From Lentinula raphanica (lineage: Eukaryota; Basidiomycota; Agaricomycetes; Agaricales; Omphalotaceae), in the NCBI GenBank assembly GCA_027919835.1, contig JANVFP010000011.1, positions 992,001-1,056,000 on the forward strand: a stretch of 64,000 bases of DNA. The letters are read 5' to 3'. Numbering within the stretch: the stretch's first letter is position 1; each line of letters begins with the position of its first letter. The notes beneath the pieces are model-generated. The model saw only the letters and a program-made list of their open reading frames with translations. It searched no databases and was not told where the DNA came from. Below, one piece after another: positions 21,001-31,123 of the stretch. A program made the translations under genes and the position numbers.

Positions 21001-24000
21001 CTCCACGCTGGTACAAAGGTTCCGGGTCATTTATGGGGCTCTGATTCGAAAGAAGACCAAGTCGTGTTCATGGACGGAGAACTTCTCTCTGGTGTCCTTG
21101 ACAAAGCAGCTTTTGGAGCTTCCGAGTTCGGTATCGTCCATTCAGTGTACGAACTCTATGGCGCCGATGTGGCCGGAAGATTGCTTGGTATCCTCAGTCG
21201 GCTTTTCACAAAGTTTCTGCAGCATCGAGCGTTCACGTGTCGAATGGACGATCTCATGTTGACCTCCGAGGGAGATCGAAAACGGACGGAGATTTTGGTG
21301 GAGGGGAAGAATCTTGGCACCAAGGGTGCCATTGAGAATTTTCCTTCACTCAGCAATTTACCTTCAGACGAAGTACCTGAAGCATTGAAGGCGCTGTTGC
21401 AAGAGGTTCTTAGGGATGACAACAAGATGGCTGGACTTGATATGACGGTCAAAGGTGGCCTATCGAAGCTCACGACCAGTATTGAGAAAGCAGTCATGCC
21501 ATCTGGTTTACTCCGTCGCTTCCCGCATAACCACATGCAAGCAATGACACTTTCTGGTGCAAAAGGAAGTGCGGTGAATGCCCGCCAGATCTCTTGTGCA
21601 CTAGGACAACAGGAGTTGGAAGGTCGACGTGTTCCTGTTATGGTTAGCGGTAAAACTCTGCCTTCGTTCAAACCTTTCGAAACGAAGGCCATAGCCGGAG
21701 GATACGTCGCGAGTCGGTTCTTGACAGGGGTCAAGCCGCAGGAATTCTACTTCCATTGTATGGCGGGACGAGAAGGCCTTATAGATACGGCCGTCAAGAC
21801 TTCCCGCTCAGGTTATCTTCAAAGGTGTCTTATCAAACATCTGGAAGGCATCCGCGTTCACTACGACAACACCGTCCGTGGAAGTGATTCTTCGGTGTAT
21901 CAGTTCCAGTATGGTGGCGATTCCTTGGACGTGACGAAACAGAAACACATCCGACAGTTTGAATTCATTGCTAGAAACGAGAAATCCTTTGTGAACAAGC
22001 TTCGCCCTAAAGATATCCTTCCTTTCGCTGCGGGGGATGACGCCACTACGTACATGAAGAAGGTCATCAAACACAAACCTGCCAAAAGACACGGAATGGA
22101 CCCTTGCCTGGCGTTGTACAATCCTGCGAGATACTTGGGAAGCACTTCAGAAGCTTTCGCCGATGCCTTAAAGCAATATACGAAGAAGAATCCAGACAAG
22201 CTGATCAAAGGCGATTTTGAAGAGAAATGGAGTAGCAGGAAATCGCCCTTGAATTCAGGTTCTTTCCGCATGCTGATGCATGTAAAGTATATGCGAAGCC
22301 TGGTAGAGCCGGGAGAAGCAGTCGGTTTGCTGGCTTCACAAGGGTAGGGTACCTTCATCCAGTATTTTTCTACACGCTAAACTTGGGGTTCTAGTGTCGG
22401 GGAGCCCTCAACGCAAATGACACTCAACACTTTCCATTTTGCGGGTGAGTAATTTCATACTTCAACTAGTCCACGAATGAATATCGCCTTAGGCCACGGT
22501 GCTGCCAACGTTACTCTCGGTATTCCTCGTCTTCGAGAAATCGTGATGACCGCCTCTCAAAAGCCAAAAACACCTTCTATGAACATGCGAATCCGTCCCG
22601 GAACACTTCAGGAGGACATAGACGTCTTCTGCAAGCGCGCAAGCAAGCTTACACTTTCCCAGCTTGTCGAAAGCGTCACGGTCACAGAGCAGCTTCAAGC
22701 AGAAGGTGATTCTAGAAGAATGCAGTATACAGTTCATATCAACCTTTTCCCGAGGGAGGAGTATGAGGCGGAGCATGACGTTGAACCTGACGAAATTTTG
22801 AGTGCCTTTGCGGTCAAATATCCTCTCATGCTAAAGAAGGAAATGACTATCGAGATGAAGAAACTCGACGAAGACCTGAAGAGTCAGATTGCTCAGTTGG
22901 GTAAAGGGAAGAAGCAAAGAGGTGACCGCGGGGAGCCTGTAGCTGCTGACGACGACAATGAAGAAGATACAGGCAATGCAAAAGGAAGGAACGACGATGA
23001 AGGGAGCGAGATTGGAGACGGAGATGCTGACGATGAGAAGCGGGCCAGACAAAAGAAAGAGCAGGCGACGTATGATGATGATAGCGAGGAAGAAGAAGAA
23101 GAGATCGGAGCATATAACGATGATGAGCTGGAAGCCGAGCTGGTGGATGACGCGGAGGATGAAGGTCTCGAACACGAAGCAAAAGGCGCCAAACAAAAGT
23201 CGCAAAGTTTCCAAAACCGGGTTAAATTCGTCGGTAATTTATTCCAGAGAAACTTCAGTCAGGCGGTGTCGTTCGATTTTACCGAAAATCAGTGCACATT
23301 CCAAATCGACGTGAGCTGGTCTGATGTCAATCATCTGCTACGATACTAATCATCAGCTCACTATTCCAGCTTGCGTCAGATATGCCCAAGCTCCTCTTTG
23401 TCGGCATTATTGAGCGAACATGTCGTTCAACGATTGTCCGCGAGATCCCAGGCATCACGGACTGTTTCCAGATCAAGGAAGAGGGCAAGAAGGGTGAAGA
23501 TCCTGTCGTGAAGGTAGCGACTTCATAATCAATTATTGTACTTCTGTACTAACAACTGCTCCAGCTCACTACGAACGGTTCAAACTTCCGCGGTCTCTGG
23601 GAATTCATGGCTGATACGGACGAAAGCATCTTATACGACGACGAGATCTACTCCAACGATATCTATGCAATTCTCAAGACGTATGGAGTTGAGATGGCAA
23701 GGGAGGCTATCCTTCGGGAGATGAGCGGTGTATTTGGTATATACAAAATCCAAGTAGACAGGCGTCACTTGGAACTGATAGCTGACTATATGGTATGTTC
23801 GGACCGTTCATGGATAAGGCGGAACTAATGTTCAATATAGACTTTCGAAGGAGGCTACAAACCGTTTAACCGTAAAGGCATATCCACCAATCCATCGCCT
23901 CTATTGAAAGCATCGTACGAAACCACAGCGGCTTTCCTTTCGGACGCGACCTTGTATGGGGACTATGATGACCTAAGTACACCATCCGGGAACATCGTAC

Positions 24001-24065
24001 TCGGACGCCCGAATCATACTGGGACTGGCGTGTTCGATGTACGGATGCCAACGAAGGCTCGGTAG
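18012..24065 (+). CDS. RPA190: DNA-directed RNA polymerase I largest subunit (A190)
   Basis: Sixteen exons join in phase to 1751 aa (yeast protein 1664). Transcribes the rDNA in the nucleolus as the catalytic subunit of Pol I. N-terminal zinc-binding block DVCATC...[51 protein letters not shown], the Mg-binding loop NADFDGDEMN, the bridge-helix and trigger-loop region [18 protein letters not shown], and a highly acidic insert (about 22930-23190) as in other A190 proteins. The end PTKAR follows a typical [12 protein letters not shown] block. Introns are 48-60 bp. The active-site loop is spread over exons of 14, 18 and 21 nt. The intron at 18846-18899 is 54 bp without a stop, so it can be misread as coding. 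The start at 18012 gives the conserved [10 protein letters not shown]...GVSFSFLT. Confidence 0.97.
20395..20563 (+). other. Three consecutive microexons coding the Pol I active-site loop
   Basis: Exons 20395-20408 (14 nt), 20469-20486 (18 nt) and 20543-20563 (21 nt), separated by introns of 60 and 56 bp with GT/AG ends, and flanked by 55-bp introns. Together with neighbours they read ANC | NSYN | ADFDGD | EMNIHFP. The assignment rests on exact recovery of the universal motif in frame. Confidence 0.92.
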
Positions 24066-24408
24066 TGGAGAGTCTAATATTCGTGACAAAAGTATGATAC
24101 TTACATCCGTGTAATCTCTTCACGAGAAGCAAATTCTGGGAACGGCCACTAAGTATATAACGTCTCTGTTATCATCCTTGACTCTTGCTGGTCTGAACCG
24201 CTGCCACTCGAGGAACTACTGAAAACAAGCGGTGGACGTGCTACTACTAGTACTACTACAGGCTACTACTAGGACGTGACAGCAATCGCGAAATGTCACC
24301 ATCACGTGCCACTTAAAAAATTTGTGTTGCGCGCTTACGTGAAAGTTCATTTTTTGACATCCGCAACAATTACAGCTCAAGCCCATCATTTCTTCTTTCT
24401 TAACCACC
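24066..24408. other. Intergenic region with CTACTA-type simple repeat
   Basis: Holds the A190 3' end and the promoter of the next gene. Around 24238-24272 there is a short CTACTACTAGTACTACTACAGG repeat-like stretch. A CCACC context precedes the next ATG. Confidence 0.4.
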
Positions 24409-25404
24409 ATGTCGCTCCGTACGCATGGCTCACGACCCGGTCCGCTCTGTGAATGGCCTCTTGATCAGTTCCTGCCTTCGAGTTCCAGCTCGACACAGGT
24501 CAAACTCGGTGGCACTGGTCGTCCGAACAAACGACCCCTTTCGCCCGGAGGTCCAAGTTTGTTTAGTCCTACGAAGCGGCGTATTCTCACACAAGAAGGG
24601 ATCTTCTCTCCCGAGAAGACGATGAAAAGCCCTTTCAGAGGAAGAAGCACCGCCGAATCCAATTTCGGTGATCTGCTGCGAGCCTCTGGCAGTCCTGCGA
24701 AGGCATTGGATTTTGGAAGGGCAAGCCCACCTCAGATGTCGTTGCCGACTATGGACAGCTACGCTGACAATTGCTCGGTCAGCGCCACGCCGGTCAAATA
24801 CTCGACTGCTTCCTCTCAGCCCGCTCGAAAAGCGGATGTAAAGTCAACACCATATCGTACCTTCGACGACGACGATTTCTTCGCCACACCTGACCGACCC
24901 TCGACCGCTATGCCGAGATCTACAGCTGCAACCCCTCTCATCTTGCTTTCTCGCGAACTTCCGCCTCTTACAGATACACAGTCGATCCATTATCCTGGTT
25001 TTGTCGTTTACCGAGATCCGCATCTTCCTGCCATCCGTCTAGTTTCTCCAGCATCTTCCGACCAGGTTCTTGAAGACCGTGATGATTGGAAAGAGAACGT
25101 AGCTCCCAGGCGGAAGGTCAAGAAGGCCATCAGTGATCCTGTCGACGTCAAACCCACTCTGCTTACCCCGGAGGCCAAAAGACTCGAGATGGAGAAGCTG
25201 TTCAAGGTCAAGACGACACCTGCTACACCTCGAAAGACTATAGCGAAGGAACGGCAGGAAGTTACTAGTCCCACGCCGCGTCGCGCGAGCACGCATTTAA
25301 AAGCTGGCACGCCTGTGATCACGCCGGAGGAAAAGAGACGGAGACGACAAATGTTGAAAGACGAGGTTGATGAGGCTGATGGGATGGACAGTGAGGACAT
25401 TTAA
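24409..25404 (+). CDS. Disordered protein rich in S/T-P sites with a KEN box
   Basis: Single exon, 331 aa, no recognised domain. Many proline-directed sites (PLSPGG, FSPTKRR, FSPEKT, ATPVK, TTPATPRK, TSPTPRR), several matching the full CDK consensus, and a KEN box in DDWKENVAPRRK (about residue 230). The C-terminus is basic and helical, then acidic (MDSEDI). These features are typical of cell-cycle-regulated CDK substrates degraded by APC/C, but no specific homologue was recognised, so the role is inference. A CCACC context supports the start; an upstream pyrimidine tract is present. Confidence 0.7.
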   Translation: MSLRTHGSRPGPLCEWPLDQFLPSSSSSTQVKLGGTGRPNKRPLSPGGPSLFSPTKRRILTQEGIFSPEKTMKSPFRGRSTAESNFGDLLRASGSPAKALDFGRASPPQMSLPTMDSYADNCSVSATPVKYSTASSQPARKADVKSTPYRTFDDDDFFATPDRPSTAMPRSTAATPLILLSRELPPLTDTQSIHYPGFVVYRDPHLPAIRLVSPASSDQVLEDRDDWKENVAPRRKVKKAISDPVDVKPTLLTPEAKRLEMEKLFKVKTTPATPRKTIAKERQEVTSPTPRRASTHLKAGTPVITPEEKRRRRQMLKDEVDEADGMDSEDI

Positions 25405-25816
25405 GAGCGGTTTCTCATCTCTTTGGGCATAGTGGTTGCACAAGGCCTCGTGTGTGATTGTTGAGACCGCCTTTCTATTTTTTGCACTGGTTACACTATC
25501 TATCCTATTCACATATCTAGGACACCCATCCTTTGATTTCTTGTCTACTGGCGATGTCGTTTTCTTCTCGCCCTACTTTATCTCCTATGTATCTCGAGAA
25601 TGCCTACTATAGCACCTTAAAACCTAGCACCCAATAAACTGAGGAATGATTAACAGGAGAAAAAATTCTGAGGGAGCCACGTGGATGCTCGATGACACGT
25701 CAGTTCAAACTTTGAAGTTTCTGTAATTTGAAAAAAACTCTAACCTTCTCCAACTCGACGCTCGTAGACTTTCCCCAGTCCTCTATACTTATCTTCATTG
25801 TTGTCTACTATCCAGT
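25405..25816. other. Intergenic region before Lcl2
   Basis: Contains the 3' untranslated region of the KEN-box gene and the Lcl2 promoter. No other gene seen. Confidence 0.4.
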
Positions 25817-26262
25817 ATGCAAAAGATATGCACTGTCTTTCTCGCTCTGTTTTGGGCCCTATCATTCGCCAGTGCCCAGTTCTCTTTCTTTGACCAAATG
25901 TTCGGTCACCATGGACAGCAACAACAACGACAGCAACAACAGCAACAATCAGGAGGATCGCATTCTCAATGGGCATCGAGTGTCGATAGTGGTGTGTCTA
26001 TCGCTTAGTATGAATCTAGCTCTCTCTTAAACCCTTCTTGCTTCCAGTATCCTGCTCGCAATATTTATGTCCAACATTCGACTGCGTGGCGACTCCTCAT
26101 GATTGTCCGTGTCCTGACCAGGAAGATGTCAAATGCATCATACCGGATGCCGATGACAAGCGTGTTGGGACTGTTATTTGCACGAGGGGGCCGGAAGCAT
26201 GTCTAGCCGTCGAACAGTTGATCTGGAGGTTAGCGGGCCAGCAGCAACGTGTGCCGCTCTGA
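25817..26262 (+). CDS. LCL2: Lcl2-like secreted Cys-rich protein (long chronological lifespan protein 2)
   Basis: Two exons (25817-25991, 26048-26262) give 129 aa. An N-terminal signal peptide ends in FASAQ, then [11 protein letters not shown], a Gln-rich stretch and the conserved block [20 protein letters not shown] followed by DVKCIIPD. This is the signature of the fungal Lcl2 family, small ER/secreted proteins named for a yeast-lifespan phenotype and probably linked to ER quality control. The start is fixed by the signal peptide. Confidence 0.88.
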
Positions 26263-26478
26263 ACATTCAGCCTACCCCAGCGATATAAACCACTGTACTC
26301 ATAGAAGGGGGGAGTATGACGATTGGCAATCTGTTAGCACAACCGCGATGTTCGTAATAACTTAATGGATAAGATATGGCTACATTATATGGGATAATCG
26401 TAAAATGTGTTGATTGCTTCCTGACTTGGGGACAGAGGTTTCGTACATACATAAAATCATGCAACTATCCAAACGAGC

Positions 26479-27798
26479 TTACTTAAAGTTCAAGTGGGGA
26501 GCATGAAACTCTTCCTCAACTTCATCTTCATCAGACCATCTATCAGGAGTCTCCGGAGGTTCCGAGTCGTCGTAGGCAGAGTCTGTGTCATAAGGCGCCC
26601 CCTGCAGACGATAAGGCGATTGAGACGCATGCACTGGGTGATCAGGTGAAAACACAGGTTGGTGAGGTGAATACACCTGTTCGAAACGTTCCTTCGCCGT
26701 CGGATAATGCTCGCTCTCGGCTTCCACTGGCTCATCACGGGAAACATGAGCAACAACTGGACTACGGGGAGCCGGAGGACTAGACGGGGCACGAGGACTA
26801 AGAGGAGTACGCGGCGAGAGCGGAGCCACAGGTACTTCCTCGCGTTGATAATCGTTCATGTAAAACTCGTCGTACAAATCGTCCACTGGACCTGGTGGGG
26901 AAATTTCGATTTGGGGACAAGGCGAAGGCGGAGGCTTGGGAGTACGAGGAGCCACTGCCATGTTATCCTCAAGGACAGCCGCGGTGATCCAGTCAGGCTG
27001 GATAGTGGGTGCAGGGGCTTCGCGAGGTTCTTGGATCATGGAAGGATCATTTAAGTTGACTGATAGAAAGAGCATTAGCAAAGATGAATCATGATAACGA
27101 CAGATGCTTACCATGATGGTGGACCCGGATTTGAAGCTAGAGATGAAAGATTGAGCAAACACAAAATCGGGATCAGGCACAAAAGCGCTTACACGAGCAG
27201 CTGCATTCTGGGTTTTCTCTATCAGAATCCTCCAGTTTTCGGGATCACCTTCCTCCATGGCAATGACATGGCTCCGAGCGGTGAATCCACCAACCAGACC
27301 AAGATTGGTCATGCAAAGCAGACATTCAAATCTCTGCAGTCCAACAGATACCGTGTGAAGCCCTAAATGGCGCAGACCAGCCACTATATTGGGATACACG
27401 GCGAAGACGACGACGGTGAGGATGAAAGCGACCAGCCAAAGAATTGTCATGATGTATCCGATGAAGACGACTGTCGGAAAATAAGTCGGTTCCTCGGCTG
27501 TACGCTCCATCCTGGAAAGAAAGAGTACCCCGGCGAAGTACAATAAGGTGAACAGACACAGCGGAGGTGTCAACCACAACGAACAGTATCCCAAGTCGAG
27601 GAACGATACGATGAGGAGCAAGAACGATACGAAGAGAGATGAGACGATGAGGTAGAGTAAGGACCGTGGAATAGTGATATCCTCCTGCTTGACAGGATGA
27701 GGGAAAGCTGCGGATATGGAAAAGGACGATAACGCAGGTTGCTGCATTTCCACCGCAATTCGTGATGCACAAGGGTTTCGTAAGTCAAAGGCAAGCAA
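26479..27798 (-). CDS. Multi-pass membrane protein with Pro-rich cytosolic tail
   Basis: Uninterrupted frame of 439 aa. Three strong membrane segments (about residues 45-68, 73-95 and 107-138) and a weaker fourth (about 145-170), then a hydrophilic Pro/Ser tail with a repeated SPR(T/A)P pattern and an acidic end. The arrangement resembles MARVEL-like tetraspanners of fungi, but no diagnostic motif allows a family call. A GTAAGC...CAG stretch near 27055-27110 looks like an intron, yet removing it would bring a stop into frame, so it is left as coding. Confidence 0.65.
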   Translation of the reverse strand: MLAFDLRNPCASRIAVEMQQPALSSFSISAAFPHPVKQEDITIPRSLLYLIVSSLFVSFLLLIVSFLDLGYCSLWLTPPLCLFTLLYFAGVLFLSRMERTAEEPTYFPTVVFIGYIMTILWLVAFILTVVVFAVYPNIVAGLRHLGLHTVSVGLQRFECLLCMTNLGLVGGFTARSHVIAMEEGDPENWRILIEKTQNAAARVSAFVPDPDFVFAQSFISSFKSGSTIMVSICRYHDSSLLMLFLSVNLNDPSMIQEPREAPAPTIQPDWITAAVLEDNMAVAPRTPKPPPSPCPQIEISPPGPVDDLYDEFYMNDYQREEVPVAPLSPRTPLSPRAPSSPPAPRSPVVAHVSRDEPVEAESEHYPTAKERFEQVYSPHQPVFSPDHPVHASQSPYRLQGAPYDTDSAYDDSEPPETPDRWSDEDEVEEEFHAPHLNFK

Positions 27799-28586
27799 GC
27801 GGCTCGAGTTTAAATGGTGAATTCAGAGGTGACCAGCACCGGAGAAGTTGTTGAAGAGAATGTTCTCGTCGTTGAGAGTGACCAGCACGTTCGGGAAAGC
27901 CGGAAAATTTTTGTTACATGTATCACTTATATACCAAATCAAAAATAGCGCACCGCCACATCCCGCATTGTTTCGGCATTTTCCGTTCGTTCAAACTGGC
28001 CGCCGTTGAGTTTCATCTTCAAAATTTAGTCGTTCGACGTTCAGCGCTAGCTATAGCTTTACAACGCTCACATTCACAACTTCCGGCTTGAGGGGAATCG
28101 ACATGCTTCGCGCCCAAGAAGGTCTCCAAATTTTGAGTCTTGACTCTGGAGAGTGCGCAAAACTGAATCCAATCATCAATGGTACGGATCAAATTGATGC
28201 TACTCCGTCACGGGTCCCGGTGGGTGGGGCAGGACTCTTGAAAACAAGAACTTCATTGAATTCGCGGGCGGTCAGCTGTAAGTACATGACTGAGTAGTAA
28301 CAGGCTGAGGTAGTAACTGCTGATAGAAGCCCGTGACTCGAGTCAGTCTTCATCAATATCGCTCAGTTCTGGAAAACTAGCGAAAATATCTCCCAACTCA
28401 ATATTCTGGGCATCGCGTTCTGTAATCTCATGGTTCCAACTTCAACTTCCACGCCCAGACAAACACATAGCCGTACCCGTGTGAGGATCCTGCTGGTGTT
28501 CATTCTTGATCTCCGTATGATTAACATATTCTCACCTATGAGACACTCACGTTATAAGGAGCATCTCGAAGCCCGTCTACCATACC
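27799..28586. other. Intergenic region, possible small uncharacterised gene
   Basis: Divergent gap of 788 bp. The plus strand has an open stretch from an ATG at 28103 to about 28276, ending at a GTAAGT. The minus strand has a coding-like end (ELGDIFASFPELSDIDED) near 28345-28430. Neither could be built into a convincing gene. Confidence 0.25.
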
Positions 28587-29504
28587 ATGAAGATGCTTCC
28601 TACTCGAGGTTCATTGTTTTTCATCTCGACGCTTTTGCTGTTATCAGGCAAAGTCCTCGGACAGTTCAGCAATCAGAACCTAACCAATACGACGCAGGCT
28701 TTCTCGACTGCCAAAATTGTGCCGGATGTTCTCTCGTCCTTCAATCCAGCAGCTCTGCTAGGAGTGGAGTTCACGGATCCTTCCACTAATCAATCAGTTA
28801 ATGTCACACCGGGGATTCTTTTGAGCATGGAGCGTAAGTCGAATACCTTTTCGCTTGAGAGCCGGTCTCGATCTGGTTTGCAGAAACTATGAAAGAACCT
28901 CAGTTCTTCCTGACGGCCAATACCACCATTCCATCGACCATTCCCTACGTCCTCGTAATCGTAGATCCTGATGCTCCTACTCCGCAGAACAATACAGAAT
29001 CACAATTTCGTCATATGCTTGGACGGGATTTCCATGTAGACAATTCTTCCAAGCTTGTGAACACGAGCGCGGCGTTGACGGACTTTGTAAACCCGACACC
29101 CCCCGCTGGATCAGACCCTCATCGGTGCGGATAAAAATACCATCCAAACACTAGCCTGGTACTCACCCACCTCTATATCTAGCTATGTCGTTCTCGCGTT
29201 CATACAACCGGCTGATTTCAACTCTACCGCCCCGGGCTTAGTGAACGCATCGACACCCCGGAATAACTTCAATCTCACCACGTTTGGTGAGGCAGTGAAC
29301 CTTGGGTCTCCGATTGCCGGCACCTACTTCTTGACGGGGCCCAGCAACAGCACCAATAGCAGTGGCACATCTTCTTCCACATCTCCCTCCGGTAGCTCAA
29401 CGTCCGCGGCCAGTTCGAGCGGCACTCTAAAGGCTCATGTTGTAGGTTTGGAAGTAACGTGGGGATTGACACTTGGTTTGACTATATACTCACTTGCATT
29501 TTGA
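28587..29504 (+). CDS. GPI-anchored PEBP-like protein
   Basis: Three exons (28587-28833, 28884-29124, 29183-29504), 269 aa. Signal peptide ending KVLGQ; phosphatidylethanolamine-binding-protein fold with the motif VIVDPDAPTPQNNTES followed by FRHML, TPPAGSDPHRY and a VLAFIQP strand. Many N-glycosylation sites. The C-terminus has a Ser/Thr-rich linker and a final hydrophobic segment (TWGLTLGLTIYSLAF), as in GPI-anchored cell-wall or membrane proteins. The PEBP ligand pocket His of FLHW is here FRHM. Likely acts at the cell surface; ligand unknown. Confidence 0.85.
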
Positions 29505-29709
29505 GTGATCTTGCGAGCCAAACGGTAGTATAATGAAAATTGACTTTCTTTGTAGTGAATAATGAAATTTCTGAAAGTTGAGCATGTTGAATGAAGGAGA
29601 GAAGGCGGATAGATGCAAGTACTCCGTTCACGACACGTGGCTTTCTAAGGCTGAGTCAGCATACTCTTCAGCTTTCTGAATCTTAGTCTAACCTTACCTC
29701 CGAACTTCG
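29505..29709. other. Short intergenic region before SF3B6
   Basis: A 205-bp gap carrying the PEBP 3' end and the SF3B6 promoter. No gene seen. Confidence 0.3.
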
Positions 29710-30194
29710 ATGGCGCTTGCCCGCCCAACGGTAAGTCAGTCTTGAGGGCGTTACTCTACTCGTTGACCAGTCATTCATCCTTACATGCCAGTCAAAACTC
29801 CCTGCTGGAGCCAATCGCATTTTATTCGTTAAAAACCTCAACTATCAACTCACCGGAGAAGATCTGTATGACCTCTTTGCACGGTATGGAAGCATTCGAC
29901 AGATTCGGATAGGGACAGAAGCAAAGACCAAGGGAACCGCATTTGTGGTTTATGACGATGTCATGGATGTGTGTCACTATCTTTTCTGTCATTGAAATGC
30001 AAACTGATTGTTGTTGATATCAGGCAAAGAATGCTCTTGACCATCTGAACGGCTTCCATTTGCAAGAGCGGTACATCGTGGTCCTTTATCATATGCCCGC
30101 TAAGCAAGATGCTGCAGCGGCAAAAGCTGATCTGGCTCGTCGGGAGGAAGAATTGGAGCAGTTGAAGAGAAAACACAACATTGGAGATGATTAA
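29710..30194 (+). CDS. SF3B6: Splicing factor 3B subunit 6 (SF3b14/p14)
   Basis: Three exons (29710-29730, 29792-29968, 30024-30194), 122 aa, matching the usual length of about 125. A single RNA-recognition motif: RNP2 ILFVKNL and RNP1 KGTAFVVY, with NALDHLNGFHLQERYIVVLY between and after, and a charged C-terminal helix. In U2 snRNP p14 contacts the branch-point adenosine and binds SF3B1. The start MALARP | TSK is supported by the conserved first intron near the N-terminus. Another SF3 subunit (SF3A3) lies 5 kb downstream. Confidence 0.95.
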
Positions 30195-30458
30195 TTACGG
30201 GTACTTTTGATGCCCATACTACGAATACTTGGTTCTTTGGCTCTCGGACCCTCAACTCTGGTTTCTCCGCGATTATCCCTTGTAGCCGCATTGTTTTCGT
30301 TCCATCTTAGCTTTCCACGACCTTGACATGGAAAACATGGAACGCCGCTTGTAATTTATCAAGTCAGTACCGAAAACGTTTCTTCGAACTTCTACTAATA
30401 TATACAATGCATGTATCTAGGTAGAATTTCTTTGTATCTCATCATTGTTTGTGAGCAA

Positions 30459-31046
30459 TCAACGATGCGTGTTCGCGCTGCATGTAGGGCAAAGTCTGTC
30501 AATGTGTGGCGCTTTGGAGAAAGAACAGGCCAGCAAGTTGAATGTCAGAATGTGACTTAGTTCATCGATGGCAATGACACTCACAGTATTGCTGTGGGTA
30601 TTGGCGGCTGAACAGTAGACCGGTCAGCTCCAAATTCACAGTTGCAAGTAAGCATTGTACTCACTATTGCCAGCACGTTTGGGAACAGTTAGGACAGTTA
30701 GGTCGATGCGCCGGACTGAATTTGCAGTTGACTAGGTCGCATTTGATCTAGTACAAACGTTATAGTGAGCTCCGAGCCAGTTTCATGGTTGCTGTCCTTA
30801 CTTCTTCTTCGGGCTAAATCAGGAATTAAGAATGAATTCGGATGCGTAGTGCGGTCCATCTAGGGGTTACACAACGTACCAGATTAACACCGTGGCCACA
30901 TCTGTGTTCAGTCAGTATAGCCGCCTTCTTTACATTGCTCTAGACACTCACCTAGTGTAAATATTGCGAACGCTGAGATAACAACAGTGAGCAAGCTATT
31001 GTCAATGACAGTAAAGGAAGTGTACTAACCGACGCCAGTAGCACAT
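30459..31046 (-). CDS. Tiny Cys-rich protein from seven microexon-like exons
   Basis: Assembled by hand: exons 31046-31030, 30972-30952, 30901-30880, 30813-30802, 30747-30665, 30607-30585 and 30511-30459 total 231 nt, or 76 aa plus stop. All introns have GT/AG ends and keep phase. The protein starts MCYWRRVRNIYTRCGHGVNL and continues with EEEIKCD, CKFSPAHRPNC, QTCWQ, QYPQQYS and a final LCPTC. The eight regularly spaced Cys plus His suggest a zinc-binding fold. I recognise the MCYxRRVRN...CGH pattern from small uncharacterised basidiomycete proteins, but no function is known to me. Exon 4 is only 12 nt. A TATAAAT box lies about 70 bp upstream. Confidence 0.85.
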
Positions 31047-31116
31047 CTTGATAGAACAGATATACAGGTAAATTTTCTGGTAGGGAATGGGGAAAGGTTG
31101 AGCAAACGGAGGAGGC

Positions 31117-31123
31117 ATTTATA
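31117..31123 (-). promoter_or_regulatory. TATA box of the small Cys-rich gene
   Basis: TATAAAT on the minus strand, about 70 bp upstream of the ATG at 31046, a normal TATA-to-start distance for a fungal gene. Confidence 0.55.

Noticed and set aside
16567..24272. Recurrent CTACTACTAGTACTA motif (about 16567, 24240, and similar at 11150, 33490, 46235)
   Set aside because: Short, imperfect and without flanking duplications; could be a simple repeat. Not enough to call an element or operator.
27055..27110. Possible intron in the membrane protein gene
   Set aside because: Splicing GTAAGC to CAG leads directly to TCA ACT TAA, so the unspliced frame is preferred.
28103..28430. Small gene between the membrane protein and the PEBP-like protein
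   Set aside because: Both strands have short coding-like stretches but no consistent exon chain or recognisable family.
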